Source: Zopfochytrium polystomum (Eukaryota; Chytridiomycota; Chytridiomycetes; Chytridiales; Chytridiaceae). Taken from it: 64,000 nucleotides of DNA. Positions 12,322-27,501 of this stretch are shown here, piece after piece. The DNA lies in contig JAIVFJ010000026.1 in assembly GCA_025765615.1 (NCBI GenBank), positions 372,001 through 436,000 of the forward strand. The letters run 5' to 3'. Each line of letters begins with the position of its first letter. The first letter of the stretch is position 1. The translations under genes and the position numbers were made by a program. A model generated the notes under the pieces. It was not told where the DNA came from and did no database searches. It saw nothing but the letters and a program-made list of their open reading frames with translations.

Positions 12322-15262
12322 TCAGCACGCGATGTCGGTCGCCACTGCGTTGCCGACGCCGTCGGTCTCTCCGGTGACCATTTGGCCGTCGTCCTCCTCG
12401 TCGGACAGTGACGACACGGACGACAGAGACGCATCGGTGAAAAGATCTTCATGCAGGGAGGACGTTCCAGAGAGAACTCGTCCTCGCGCTTCGGTTTGGT
12501 CGTCGCCCTCGGCCTTCTTCCTTTTCCCGCTCTTGGCTTCCCCGGCGGGTTTCTTCTTCCCACCGGCGGGGCCGGAGGCCGCCTCCTTCTTCTTGCCGAC
12601 GGCCGCGCCGGGGCCACCGACGACGCCGGCAACGGCGTTGGGGTCGACGTCCGCCGCAATCCTCATCAGCGTGTTCCAGCACGCGATTCCAGGAATCAGC
12701 GGAACGCCCTCCAAAACGGCCCTGTTGCCTTCAAGCACAACGCCGCCCGGCGCGTCGTCGCCGCCGCCGCCGCCGCCGCCGTTCGCCGAGTCCTTTTCCT
12801 TATCGCCCGATCCGGCCTTGACGACCGCCTTGATCCCGAGGACCTTGAGCACGCGGCCGAACCCTTCGGCAACGCGCTTCTCGGCCTCCCCGAGGCTGCA
12901 CCCGCCGCGGCGCGCTTCGGCCCGAATCTTTTTCGTCCAGTTGATGCCGCACGCGTTGCACAGCGTCCGCTGCCCTGCCGGGCCGCGTCGCCACTGACCG
13001 GTCTTGCGAGCCTGGCAAAAGTGGCAGACGCCCGGTCCTGAGCCGGCCGGCTGGATGTGAGTGAGGGGCTTGGCGGCGCGCGGGGTGCAGTTCGAAGCGG
13101 AGGACACGCCCGCTGAGCTCACGCCAGCCGCGCTCGAGGCCGAAGAGGTGCGAGAACGGCTGGCGACGGAAGCTGTCGGGCACACCGACGGTGTCGGGTT
13201 GGAGACTGGTGAAAGAAGGGCCGCAGCGGCAAGAAGCGGTGCCAGCGGCATGTTTGGAGATTCCGGGGCAGCACAAGGGGCCTGATAGTCTGTGAGGGGC
13301 ACAAACGTTGACAGCGGAGCGTAATGAGTGTGGATGAACGCAGCAGGTTGAGCTTGGGACGGTCGCCCGCAGTCATCGTCCGTTTCTGCGCAGTCAGTGT
13401 CGACGGCCATGGGCTCGGGCACAGCAGCAGGAGCTGTGATGGACCGAACTCGCTTGAAGGACGAAGAAGTAGAAGACTTTTTCGAAATTTTACCGGATTT
13501 CGCAGCCAACAGGTTGCGCTGCGTCTCGACCAACGACTCAGGGGACGCTACGAACGACGCGGGAATAAGACCGCCGCTGTTCACTGTCATCCTCTTTGTG
13601 GGAGAGGAAACGATCGAAGAAATCGCCATAACGCTGCTTCTAGAAGGGGTGGTCGCAGCAGTTGGCTTTGTTGGTGCAGGTGAACTTCTTCGGACTTCGT
13701 TTGAAGCAGCTGGTTCTGCCGCCAAGAATGGGGTTACTTTCTCCTGCGAGGGCGGCTCCACGCTGCGCGCAGCTTCCAAGACAGTTCCGATAGGGTTGTT
13801 GCGTGAAGTAAAGTCCGGCGCGCTGGCGTTTAATGCCGGCTGCGCCGTTACGCTGGAAGTGTTGCCGCTCTGCACTGAGCTGTTGGCGCATTGGTTGTAT
13901 TGATGAGCGCTTCTGGGGAACGCGGCGATCGAGTGGCGTCTCCCTGCAGCAGCAGCGGCGAGGTTGTCGACGGAGTGGTGGCGCCGCCTCAGCGAGCGGG
14001 TCGGGAGCGAGCCCTTGCGAGCCGTCGCGGACACCGACGGCGTGATCGCGACAGTTTTCGCATTGTCGCGCTGCGCAATGTCCAAAAGGCATGTTGGTGT
14101 GGTGGGGGTCGGGGGGCACCTGGTCGTTGTAGTAGAAGCGGGGATTTTTTTTTTTTTTTTTTTTTTTTTTGTGTTGCCAAGACACGAGTCAGTCACGTGT
14201 GAACAAGCAATGAATGAATCAACCAATCAGGAGTGGAGGATGATTGAACGGGGTACTGAACCACTACCCAAACTCGGGCATTGCTCACCTTGCATAAGAG
14301 TCCGAACCACGGCCCGCTGCTGTCATCTGACTCAGGACAGCACCACCACCACAAGAGCCCTCGCCACCCGAGGCTGACCCCGTGCTGCCGCCACTTGTGG
14401 CCATAGTCGCAGAGGACCAGGGCGACGACGGCCCATGCGACCCGATGCGCCAGCGCACGGCGAGAAGCTCGGAGGACACGTCGTGCACCCGCACGCGGAG
14501 CGGCACGCCCTTGCCCCGCTCGGCGGGCGGCGGGGGGATGAGCGCGGCAATGGAGGTGCGGCGTGGTCGGCAGCACGAGCCGGTGGCCATGTGGCCACCC
14601 GCAGTCGAAGCGCAAGGCTCCTCCGTGATGGGTGGAAGCACAGATGCGGAAAGCGCGGAAGCCGTAGAGCCCACCGTATGGGTCTCTCCCCAAAATACTG
14701 GGACAGGAGGCGGAGAGATACGAGGGGTCGGGTAGCTGTAGCTGTCAGTCATGTGGGAGGAGCAAGCTTGCGTGTGGTCGCAGCGATGGTGATCGTAGGG
14801 CGACGAGTGGCCCCTGAACGGCTGACTAGCCGAAGCAAGCGGTGATAGGGGAGCAGTCGGGAGTGGAGACAATGCAGCGCCTGCATCAGGTGCGCTTTCT
14901 TTCGCCGCGGCGAAAGAAATGAGAGTCGAAGACTTGGGGGTCGGGATAGTGAGAGGGGACAGGCTGTGTTTGGTGTCACGAGGCAAAGACCGCTGATCGT
15001 GATTGCGGCGGGGTGAGCGTGGGGTGGCCGCCGACACCTTTGAGACGGATCCGCTCGCGGCTGCAGAGCCAGTTGGGTGGAGTAGGGACGCCGCGGTGGA
15101 TGCTGCAGGTCTCGAGGTTACAACGGGTAGGTCAAAGTCGAGCGAGAAGCGCACTCCGCCAGAGCTGGAGCGACGGCGTGCGAAGCTTGTTGTCGAGGAC
15201 ATGGCAAAGGACGACGAGAGGCTGCGCGGCCTCGACACGACAATCTGCTTCCTTGGGGCCAT
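12322..15262 (-). CDS. GATA-type zinc-finger transcription factor
   Basis: GATA factors bind (A/T)GATA(A/G) and in fungi control nitrogen use, light response or development. Exon 1 (15262-14289) and exon 2 (14119-12322) join in phase across a 169-nt intron (donor GTGAGC, acceptor ACCAG), giving 924 codons including the stop. The single zinc finger is C-x2-C-x18-C-x2-C: CHFCQARKTGQWRRGPAGQR followed by TLCNACGINWTKK at about 12925-13035, the type IV fungal/animal pattern. The rest is low-complexity Ser/Pro/Ala/Thr, typical of disordered regulators, with an RRRHHSVDN segment just after the intron and a KKKK-EAASG/GKRKK basic region near the C-terminus. The intron contains a run of more than 20 A on the sense strand (14144-14170 as T). 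A (GACA)n tract lies in the leader. Which pathway it regulates cannot be told. Confidence 0.85.
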
Positions 15263-15596
15263 CGGCGCGGCTGTCTATCTCTTGTTTGGTGGAGGGAGGT
15301 TGGGGGTTGTGAGTGAGTGGGCGACCAGTGCGGCCGACGAGTACTGCGTGGGTGGGGCCTTCTTTGGGAGGAGGGAGAGGCCCGTCACAGTGAGTGGGCG
15401 GGGTGTGAAGAGCAGGGGCTGATCTTGAAGAGGGAGAGCACGGGGACTGGCGGTGGCCAAGGTTTCTTTCTTCGTTTCGAATAGAAAATATCGCTTTCCT
15501 TTCTTTGTTTTCTCTTTTTTTCTTTTCTCTCTTTGCGAAAACCGCCTCAGTTGATTGTTCGCGCCAGCAACAACAGGTTTTCGTCACGTTCCATTT

Positions 15597-15628
15597 CTGT
15601 CTGTCTGTCTGCCTGGCTGGCTGGCGAC

Positions 15629-15659
<31 letters not shown>

Positions 15660-15688
15660 GTGTATGCCTGTGTGCCTGTCTGTCTGGC
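15597..15688. repeat. (CTGT)n tetranucleotide microsatellite
   Basis: Imperfect TGTC/CTGT repeats on the plus strand, so (GACA)n on the sense strand of the GATA gene, 335-426 nt upstream of its start codon. A shorter TGTC-rich relic lies at 15984-16014. Confidence 0.9.
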
Positions 15689-17335
15689 CCTGTGTCACTT
15701 GAAACCGATCACAGGGGGAACGAGACAAACGTGAAGTCCAATATGATACGGCGGGCGACTGGGCCCAACGAGCCAGACCGGCAGACATTATGAGACCTTT
15801 CAGGCGATCGAGAGATCAGCTGAACAGAGCGTGTTTCCCTCAAAAGAAAAAATTTCCCCAGAAAAAAAGAACCGATTTCGTCGAACGTGCCATTTCTTCG
15901 TTCGCAATTTTGGGCCTATTTTGGAACGGAAACGGGATACTTTTTTTCACGCTTTGTCTCTTTGATGGTGTCCCGCTCGTATGTCGGTCTGTTTGTCTGT
16001 CTGTTTGCCTGTCTCACTCCGATTCTGAGACAGCTCGCTCGCTTGTTTGCGCTCAACGCGCGCGCACTGTCGGACAAAATTTCCGTCGTACAAATCCGCA
16101 CCCAATTTGCAATGATCCCATTTGCGTGTGGCACCCATCTCCTGTAACGTGCGCTTCAAAAAAAAAAAAAAAAAAAAAAAAGAAAAGAGGCTTCGCTGTA
16201 ACTCCTTGGCGAGCGCACAGTGTGCCAGATACAGAGGTAGGGTAAGATGGAGATAGTATAGAAAATGCTGAAACGCTCTGATCCGCTGCTCGAGCGCCTA
16301 ATACGTTAGCACGAATGTAGCATGTAGAACAAGTGGAGGACGCCACGACCACGGGTGCAACCTCGATGTCGAAACCAAACTCCGCTTTGAGCGATCTTTC
16401 TGGTCACCAGCTTATCTGCAAGACAAACAATCATAAATTGCGTATTGACGACCTCAACGAAAGTCCCTACGGTACGTCTTAAAAATTTCTTCATGCGGTT
16501 TCGGAGGGCAGCTCGTCCTCTACTTTGGGTCTGACCTCTCTGTCGCCCGGAGCCTCTGGGTCGACAGTGGACCCTCAGACGATCGACACAACGGAGGCGA
16601 GCGGAGGGGAGAAACAAACAAAAAGTCAAAAAAAGGAGGGAGCAGAATCCGAATTATTCAGCGCGCGTGACCCAAGTCACGGGCTGTAGACAAAAAAAAA
16701 ATTGTTGTTGCTTTGCCACCCTCTGTGCAGGTCATGGTCCGACTTTGGCCCGTCGACGAAGAGCCAGCACCAGAGAAATCCAAATGCTTCCCGCCCTTTC
16801 TGTGTAGTTGAATTGACGGTTCCAATTTCACGCTGAGCGCGGGCACTGTTGTTTTTCTCGAAAGTCGTTTCAAACATTTTGTATGGCGAAGATTACTACC
16901 CGTTGGCGCAAGATGCCTCTGAAAAGAAGGTTCTCCTTCGAACGAAAGTGATTTGCTCGGAGGTTGGATCGACCGTACGGGGCAGGAGACAACTGGATTT
17001 ACTCAATTTGGCGCCTTGTCTCGAGCAAACTTGCCGCTCCAAAACAGAAACCCAGTTTTCCAGTCTGAGGGGCTGGAATTCTTATTTGACGAATACACAT
17101 ACTGTGTCGGCAAAAAACTCGCCACGATTTACTCTGCGGAATGGCACACCGACGAACACACCTTTCCGTCGCGCGCCCGATGTGGATGCTAGCTGCGTGC
17201 TGGTGGATGTCACATAGCGATTTGTCACAATCGATGGTCTGACCCTTGGGAATGTTGGGTGATGTGGTTTGGTCTCATTGATCAAGTCACAAAAATAGCA
17301 CTAAAAACAGCTTTTAATTGTAAATCTATAGCACT
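15689..17335. other. Intergenic region between GATA gene and CTP synthase 3' end
   Basis: Low-complexity DNA with a second TGTC tract (15984-16014) and an A-run (about 16157-16181). A small plus-strand frame at 16953-17192 has a globular-looking composition but I recognise nothing in it and cannot support it as a gene. Confidence 0.4.
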
Positions 17336-19654
<2,319 letters not shown>

Positions 19655-21582
19655 CGCGATCAGTGTACAACTGAAGAAGGGGAAGGGGGAACTGAATGAA
19701 AGGCTGTCGTTTTTTTTTCCCGATTTTATATAAATATGGGGCTGTTTTGACAGTCCGACTTTCTTTTTTTTTTTCTTGACGAAGGAAAGAAAAGTCCTTG
19801 TCAGGAACTGTTCGACTTGTCAATTACTGGGCCACAATGGATTGTCCGAGCTGCCTGCTTTCTTCTTCTTTACAGACAATCCTCAGGCGTGAAGCCCGTC
19901 ACGTATCATGGCTCATATTTCCTCCAAGCCACTCGGCACACAACGCCGCCGTCCCGCTTAAACCTTCGCAATTCAAACAAGCCGGACGGGGAAAAAAAGG
20001 TGAAGCGCGACCGTGAAGGAAGCCCAGGCTAGTGATTAAGACAACTCCCGTCAGCGAAGCCGTGAAGACGTTGTCGCCCAAAGCGCACCTCCTGAAGAAT
20101 CTATCCACTTCAAATCGTCAGTCTAAAGACGGAGATCCACGTATCACAGTCATCGGAGGAGGATCGTTGTCCATTGCGATAGTTTTTAAGTTGCCTGCGA
20201 ATCACAAATGGATTGTCAAGCGAAATAGGTGCTGTGTGTAAGTTTTTCATTTCAGTTTTGCATCGAGCACTGGAGTGGGGCTACCAAATGAAAGCGGTTT
20301 GGGGCACCTCAAAGTATTAATTAAAAAAAAATTTTTGCTCACTTCCCAAATATGGACTACTCACCTTTTTTCTTCAAACCTCAATCAATCGTTTGTCTGG
20401 GCTGCGCCAACTTCACTACGATGCACCTGTCAATGCCATCAGGCACCGTGCAACTTCACCGCCGTCGCCAGCCTCCCTGTGGAAGCGCCAACGGCATCGT
20501 TCCGAACAGGGTCCTTCTCCCTTTCAATTCCGTAAGCCCTTGATCCCACACACACAACATCCCAGCCCCGCCCGACTCAACGCTTCCGCTCCCAAAATAA
20601 AAACAGGAACACTTATTATTGGAGGAGATGAGCCCGATCCCCACTTCCACACGCTGTCGGGGGTGCTACTGCTTGGATTTTACACTGGTGATGGGGCGGG
20701 AAATGGACCGTTGATTTGCTCCCGCCTTTCAGAATTTGTTAGAGGGCTCAATCACTCCTGGTTTGTCTTCGAACCCTGCAGACCCACGGCAAAACAAAGG
20801 AAGTCCACCACAGAACTCTCCCGCAAATAATGCCTCAAGGTCGCCACCACTGGCCCTGATCAGGCCTGTCCGCGTGAATGGCTTGCCTTGCTGCTTCTTC
20901 GATCAGGCACCAACGACAGCGCCGTCCCAAACCCTCACCATTCCGGGAATGAGTCAGGCAACTGTAAGAGCGGCGCAGGGTTCCCTCGAAATAGTGTGTC
21001 ATACTAAAATATTGACTGACAACTCAAGCCAAAATGAGAAAATTAGGAAGTGGAGTGACAATCTTTCAGAGACATCACGTCGAATTCGGAGAACATCAGG
21101 GAGTTGGGTACGGCTAAACGGGTTTAGCCTACAATCCTTTTTCTCCGCAGTATGGCTGAGTAAGGAAAAGATAAAGGTGAGAAATGAAAAGACGTATTCT
21201 GGCTGAATATAAGAGATGAAGGGGAAAGGTCGACCACCAGCGACTCCGACTTAGTCGGAATAGGGAAAAAAATCGACCCTAGAAAAAGCAACTGCAGCGT
21301 GAGCGAATTCACAGCCTAGGAAACCAAGAGAAAACGTCGATCAGTTTGAAAAGGAAAGACGCCAAACCAACGGTATCAAATGGCTGTGGTAAACGGGAAA
21401 ACGGCAAAGGATACTATACATACAGCTAAGTTATAAAGAAGAGGGATGCGCCTTCGGGCATTCGTTAGGCGGTTAGAGAAAAAATGTCGGTGGGAAAGGG
21501 TTGAAAAATATAGGACTGAGATAGGAGTGTGCAAGAAATGAGCAAGCAATTTGCGGTAGGGAATTCGCGTTCAAACAAACAG
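19655..21582. other. Region without a supported gene; contains a segment related to 33.8 kb
   Basis: Several plus-strand frames occur (20032-20241, 20393-20830, 20736-21206) but none is recognisable. The stretch at about 20440-20525 is clearly similar to the minus strand at 33776-33850 (a 17-base identity, AACAGGGTCCTTCTCCC, with flanking similarity), and both are followed by a GTRAG donor-like site. It may be a decayed exon of the same family. Confidence 0.4.
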
Positions 21583-22466
21583 TCAGTGGCTCTCTTTGGC
21601 AAGGTGGAGCCGATAATGGTTCTCTCGGTAGAAAGAGCGGTTGCACGGACCACAGCGAAAGGGATGGCTCTCCGAACGGACACAATGGCTCTCCGAATGA
21701 ACAGTTCTCATGTGGCGACGAAGGTCGTGCTTGCGTGCAAACTTGACTGAGCACAAATTGCAGTCGTGAGGGCGAGCCGAGTGCAAGAACATGTGCGAAG
21801 TCAGATTGCCCTGGCGAGGAAACACCTGGCGCCGTGAAGCATGAGCCGGTGAGCGCCGCCCCGACTGAGGAGGCGCAGCAGCCGGAGCCGCCAATCTTTG
21901 TTCCGTCATGTTTGGTGAGTCGTTTGTCTCCGCCAGGGATTCCCTAAGTTCAATCTTGACGTTAAAATGTCCTCAAGGATGGCGTTAGTTGGCAAGTCCG
22001 TTTCCGCTGTGCGGGCAAGTCGTGGGGTCGACAAAAATTGCGAGCACGCCGTCGAAGCCACCAATGGGAACAATGAAATGGTATTATTACCGGTGCAAGT
22101 GCATAGTGGATGGTCGTAGTGGGGCCCATGGGGAAAGGTTATTCCGAAGCCAATTAGGTTGGCCACTAGCTGACAAGGAAAAGCCATCCTGTTCGCGTCT
22201 GCTCCAAACGAGCTTGAGAGTTCGGGGACAGCTCGGTAGGAAATGGCATCATCTCCGGGGGATCCGTTCGAACCATCCAAATCGGTGAGGTTGCGAAAGA
22301 AGGGGTCCATGAGGGGGACGGTTACGGTTAGGGCAGTGGGTAGGCAGCTCGCGAAGGCTGTTCGTTTGCCCCTCAGCTTGGGATGACCAAGGTCAGGAGC
22401 GGAGAATGGGGGGTTGTGGCGTCTATAAGAGGGAGGAGGAGGCGGGCTGGAAGGGAGCTGCGGCAC
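21583..22466 (-). CDS. C2H2 zinc-finger protein (exon join uncertain)
   Basis: The downstream part (21909-21583) encodes a partial finger (FPRQGNLTSHMFLH without its cysteines in this frame), then a full finger (CNLCSVKFARKHDLRRHMRT, ending VH) and a second full finger (RCGPCNRSFYRENHYRLHLA). DNA binding is therefore likely. The upstream open frame (22466 down to 21906) is Pro/Ser-rich, contains MDPFFRNLTDLDGS, and ends in an ATGA overlap with the zinc-finger frame. An intron probably joins the two and would supply the missing cysteines of the first finger; I could not fix its ends. Short for a regulator, and its target is unknown. Confidence 0.5.
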
Positions 22467-24030
22467 GGGTGGGTGGAAGCGAGAGAAATGGTTTCTTTGC
22501 GAAGTTAAATGACCGGGAAACCGCGCGTTGGGGGTGATTCTCTCGTGTACCCTTCTTTATTTTTTTATTTTTTTATTTTTTTATTTATTTTTTGTTATTG
22601 CCGAGCGAACGACATGCCAGAAAGGGAGGGAGGGAAGAGCAGGAGACAGAGTAGCTGGCCTCTCTTGGATCGACGACACACACGGACAGAGAGGAGGGAG
22701 GGTGGAGCATCGCCCTGTATATGAGGCCACAGGTTCGCAGTCGAGGCTTAGCCGGAGACAACGAACGCATATCCAAGGCCGGATAGGGAGAGGAGCCTGA
22801 ATTCGCGTGGCTCGTGGGAGCCCCCACCAACAATCGCTTTGAGCCCCTCTTCTCTTCTCCTACATCTATTTCCATCCGATCTCTGACACTGGACCAATCT
22901 CAGCGCTAGTGTTCAAAATTGTCGTCATTTTCCAGGTATTGGTCACTATGATCAAACTTGGAAGCGTTCTGGGACGCAGAATTCTCACATGGTAGTGAAA
23001 TGGCAATTTGAACTGATTGTAACACCTCCAAAACATTAACTTGATGCAGTGTTGGATGCGGATGTCAAGAACTATCCTCTGATTTATGCAGAACTTACGA
23101 GAATTCTTTGGTTTTGGTCGGTCTGAGGCTTTGGGCTTTCCTCAAGTGGCACTTGCACTAGATAGATGCCCAGCGTGGCTTTGATTTTGGCATTTTCCAG
23201 GGAAATGGCAGCAAATGGCGTGATAGCGAACGGGAGGGCGATTTCTAATTTTGGCATAATATGCTCTAGAAAACTCGAATGGCTTGAAAGGAGCCGAGGC
23301 ACGGACGGGAAGAGAAAAGCTCGGAGAATCGTGACGATTCTCACCCTTCGGCAGTTACTAAACGTACTCGATCTATTGGAGTAGGTTGAAGGAGTTCCAA
23401 ACGATGGCATGGGAGGATATTGCTCCCTTTATTGGTCGATCGAAGGCGTGGATCGGTATTGCAATGTGAGCCATCTATGGGAAAAACTGCATAACAATGA
23501 ACCTTTTGTGTGCGGCTCGCAACGAATGGATGTTACCTTGCTCTTCTATGTCCACGATCCGAAACGCCCCATCCTCGCGCTTTCTGCTGCCTTCCATGTT
23601 CGTCCAAATCAGGCAGAAAAGTTTGATTGGTATCCTACCGCCCTCCTGCACTTCCCACACAACGACTTGTCTCGTCAGAAACAGAGAGATCTAAAACTGC
23701 TGCGGCGAAAATGGCAGCGGCAAGCGCGCGTTGGAGGCGGAGCCGCCTGGCACGTGCTTCGATCGCGATCGTGCCAGAAAGACGTGACGACGACGACGAC
23801 CAACTGATGGCGGCGGTCGTGTGTGTTGACGTGACGACAAACGATTGCGACATATTTGTCAGGAAACCCAAACCCAAGTGGCACCAGCCCGCCTCTTCGG
23901 TGCAGTCTTAGTTCTTTTCTCGGACAGGGTTGCCTCGCCTCATCAATCGTCACCACAAAGCCGTGGTTCGCGCCGAGAAAGAGAGTGTATAAGAGAACTC
24001 CCGCTTCAAGGTGCAACGATACAACCAGAG
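22467..24030. other. Intergenic region with T/A heptamer repeat
   Basis: Upstream flanks of the C2H2 gene (-) and the permease gene (+). About 22556-22595 holds a T6-7A repeat. A plus frame at 23409-23807 (MGGYCSLYWSIEGVDRYC) and a minus frame at 23084-23410 exist but resemble nothing I know; neither is supported as a gene. Confidence 0.4.
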
Positions 24031-26061
24031 ATGCCGCAAGCCCAACCGGAAGAAAACACCCCTCTTCTTGCACCGTTCGCGGTGGGAGGTAAGTCGGGCA
24101 GTGCCACAAGGACAGCGTCGAGGCACCGGCGTTCCAACTGTCAACATTCCCACTCGCTTCCCCATCCGCTTCACAGACCAACGGCTCAAGCGGCGCATTG
24201 GATGGTTTGAAGCTGGGCTCTTCAACGTTGGCATGGTTCGTGGGAGAAAACACGAGATGGTCGCCGTTGCATTCTTACCAGCGGCGATTCGGTTTCCGTA
24301 GATCATTGGAACCGGGATTTTCACCAACCCCACGCTCATTCTCTCCCACGCTGGGTCTACAGGCGCTTCTCTTCTCCTGTGGATTCTCGGCGCTTTGGTC
24401 GCTGCCGCGGGACTGTGGTCGTTTACGGAGCTGGGAACAACGGTAAGCTCCTTGCCCAACCGGCCACTCTATCGTACGCTGACAACCGTTATCTCAGCTT
24501 CCTCGGAGCGGAGGGGAGAAGGAGTATCTCGCATATGCATATCCGAAGCCATACAAGCTCCTGTCATACTTGTTTGCTTTGAATGGTCTCATCATCCTCC
24601 GCGGCGCCGCTCTGGCAAATGGCCTGATTGTCTTTGGAAACTACGCGAACTATGCCATCCATGGCCCGGACTATTCGAGTGGTTCGCTTTTCCGTATTCT
24701 TCTTGTTCTTCTTCTTCAATTATACCACATGCTGGCACATTTCTTATCGCTGTTGAAACAACAACACTTTGCAGATCGCGGTTCGCGACTGTGGGCATTA
24801 GGGGCACTGACAGCTCTGGCGGCAGTCAATATTGCGTCAACAAAATTTGCAGTCCGCCTCAATACTATCATCACGATTTACAAAATGGCACTCGTCGCGT
24901 TCATTATTGTAACAGGCGTAGTTGCGCTTTTTGGAGGGTTCAAGGACAAAGAGCATCCTGGTCTCTCGTGGTCCTCGATCAACTTTGAAGGGACAGCGTC
25001 GGACCCGGGAAGCTTTGCCACAGGGATATACTACATCATGTTTGTTTACGGCGGATGGGCCAACGTAAACTACATTTTGGACGAAGTCCAGTGAGTTAAT
25101 GTTCATTTTTATCTTGTTTGCTGGATCAACTGTCTGAACATGCGCTTTTCAACACATCCAGCGATCCCATCCGCAACCTCCCCAAAGCTGCCGTATTCAG
25201 TCTCTCTTCCACATTCATCCTGTACATCCTCGCCAACCTATCCTACTTTAGTGTCCTGACAAAGGATGAAATTCTGGGCTCCAATCTCACCATCGCCGCG
25301 AACTTTTGCGCAAGGACGTACGGCGGCGCATTCGGCTCGCGCGTTCTTCCCGCCCTGATTGCGCTCTCACCGATTGGCTTCGGATCCTCGATCCTCTACA
25401 CTGGTGCGCGTGTCGTCCTCGAAACGGCCCGGGAGGGTCTTCTCCCTTACTCGGACTACCTCGGCTGGGTCGAGCCACGCACAAAGAGCCCGGTCTTTGC
25501 CGTTATCCTTCTCTGGGGGCTGGCGGTGGTGTTCCTCTTTGCGCCACCTCCGGGCGAGATCTTTGGCTTCGTCGTCACGTTTGCAGGGTATACGGGTTAC
25601 CTATTTTACTTGCTCGCCGTCGTTGGCATCTTCATCATTCGCCGCCGGGAGCCGACCTTGAATCGGCCGATAAAGGTCCCATTCGTCATTGCGGCGTTCT
25701 TTTGCGCGTTTTCGGTGTACCAGCTTGTTTTCTCTCTGATGCCGCCCGCAAAACCCTCAACCGCGTACCCGTATTACGGTAACTGATTTCCCATTTTTTT
25801 CATTTTCTGTGTGCCTTCCCAATTTTCTGTGTGCCTTCTCAAACTCTTTCACAATATCCCGCTCCGCCGAATGCAGCGCCTTACGTTACGTCCATTGTCG
25901 TCCTGATTCTGACCACTGGGCTATGGTACCTCCAAGTTGTCGTTTTCAAAGGACCCGAAACGTCGTATAACGCCAAGATCGCAGCAGCAGGTACCGGACA
26001 CTTCAAGCAGGAGGCAATAAGTGAGGCAGAGGAGGAGGATTCACCACTGCTCACAAACTAG
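24031..26061 (+). CDS. LAT-type amino-acid permease (APC superfamily)
   Basis: A membrane transporter of the amino acid-polyamine-organocation superfamily, closest in feel to the L-type/fungal MUP1-like group. The start MPQAQPEENTPLLAP is a short cytosolic tail. TM1 follows in KRRIGWFEAGLFNVGM-IIGTGIF, with the unwound GTGIF substrate-binding motif of the family (about 24190-24320, split by an intron at about 24235-24300). Further hydrophobic segments include LLLWILGALVAAAGLW, LFALNGLIILRGAALANGLI, VALFGGFKD, IYYIMFVYGGWANVNYILDE and IFGFVVTFAGYTGYLFYLLA, in all about 12 membrane passes. The C-terminus ends in an acidic tail (EAEEEDSPLLTN). Introns: about 24091-24178, 24235-24300, 24442-24496, 24683-24775, 25093-25161 and 25783-25875. 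The substrate cannot be told. N- and C-terminal ends both carry a PLL motif, a possible sorting signal. Confidence 0.9.
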
Positions 26062-27501
26062 CTACTCTCTGATCCACGCGCGACCCCTCGGCCCTCATTT
26101 TCTTCATGTGGTCTGCAAAACAATTTGTAATACTTGCTTCTGCCAGTCACACACCTGTATTTACGTGTTCTACCCGGTGTCAATGAGTGTGGCGGAGGAG
26201 GAATCTGTTTTTGGTCCCAATGCTTGCAGTCAGCCCATCACGCAGTGCCTTCTCTTTCGGTACACCCTACGCAACTCCTTCAGAGCGAGTCCACCGACCG
26301 AAAACGTTTGGTCGGAATGCATATGTCGATGACATCATTCGAAGTCAGAGATACTCCGCTCTCTTCAGCGAATGTGCATTTGTCCGCATCCATTCATCTC
26401 CAGGAGCGCTGGAAGAAGACATCAGGACTATGACCAAGATATAACTAAATAAAAATTACAGCGTAAGCGCCGAATGAATTGATGGCGTTGAAGCGATGCC
26501 AGGCGGAGCGAGGGCAAATGATGGTCCAGGTGCAGTGCAGATGCAACGAAGGGAAGAGAAAAAAAGCCTTTTGGCCTCGTGGAAAGGACAAGGGAATGCG
26601 CAGTCGCTGTGGAACAATGCAGCAAGGCATTGATTTCAATGAAGAGATTCCTATTGCTGTGATGTTGAGACCGGAAGTATCACATGGAGAATTTTACGCG
26701 GTGGAGACAATGATTAGGCTGGACGGGAACTCGAGAGAAGGAGATGAAATATGAGAGGAAACGTGGGACAAGCGGTGCTCGATCTGGAATCACTGCACAC
26801 TGCTCATGGAAAAGAGGACTGGGCCAAGGCGAAGATGTTGACTGAAGCTTTGGAACTTCACAGGCAGTCGTTGGCAAGAAGGGCGCGATGCGATTTTCTT
26901 TTGGCACTGTTGCTTCGAGCAATTGTGGGAATCGAATGAGCGTTCTTTGCCGCCAGACAGCCCATGACTAATTGTTCACGGGTCGCTCCCGAACTGCTTC
27001 TAACAGCGATGGAAAGCGTATCAAGCGTTTTTCTATAGACAGTGATCACTCGGCGAGATGATGTGAAGGACGTGGTTTTAATAGCTGTTTTGCATCAGAT
27101 TGCACGAAACACCGAGTCATCATTTCAGCAGAGAGCTTTTTGGACACTCCTGAATTAGCTCACTCCTTGGAATGCTCACCCCAACCTCACTGAACCTATC
27201 TACACCCACACAGAGCAATGCTCTTACTTCCTGTGGGCAGACAAACAAAGTATGGGGCGGCCAGGATGCGAGTGACTGCGTCGTTGATCCTTGCTCTTGG
27301 GGGGCTGGAAAGAAACCCATCGTGGCAAAAATGGGATTGCGCAGACTTCTTGAAAAGAGAGTGCCGTGCGAGAACACCTTCTAAAGAATCACCACTGCAA
27401 GGTCGGGATAGAAAAAATTTATTTACCGCGATAACTTCTTGAAATACAAAACGTGGCAGCACCAAGCCAAGGTCTAACGAAGATACGCCCACTCCCCGCC
27501 C
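26062..27501. other. Intergenic, convergent 3' flanks
   Basis: 3' flank of the permease (AATAAA-like sequence near 26448) and of the large minus-strand gene. Only short unrelated frames; no repeat or RNA gene seen. Confidence 0.45.

Noticed and set aside
12332..13041. Plus-strand frames opposite the GATA gene
   Set aside because: Pro/Ser/Arg-rich shadows; the GATA finger is unambiguous on the minus strand.
16953..17192. Small globular-looking plus-strand frame
   Set aside because: No recognisable family, no clear start context and no neighbouring exon that joins in phase.
23409..23807. Plus-strand frame MGGYCSLYWSIEG...
   Set aside because: No domain, and composition changes sharply half-way; no splice model could be supported.
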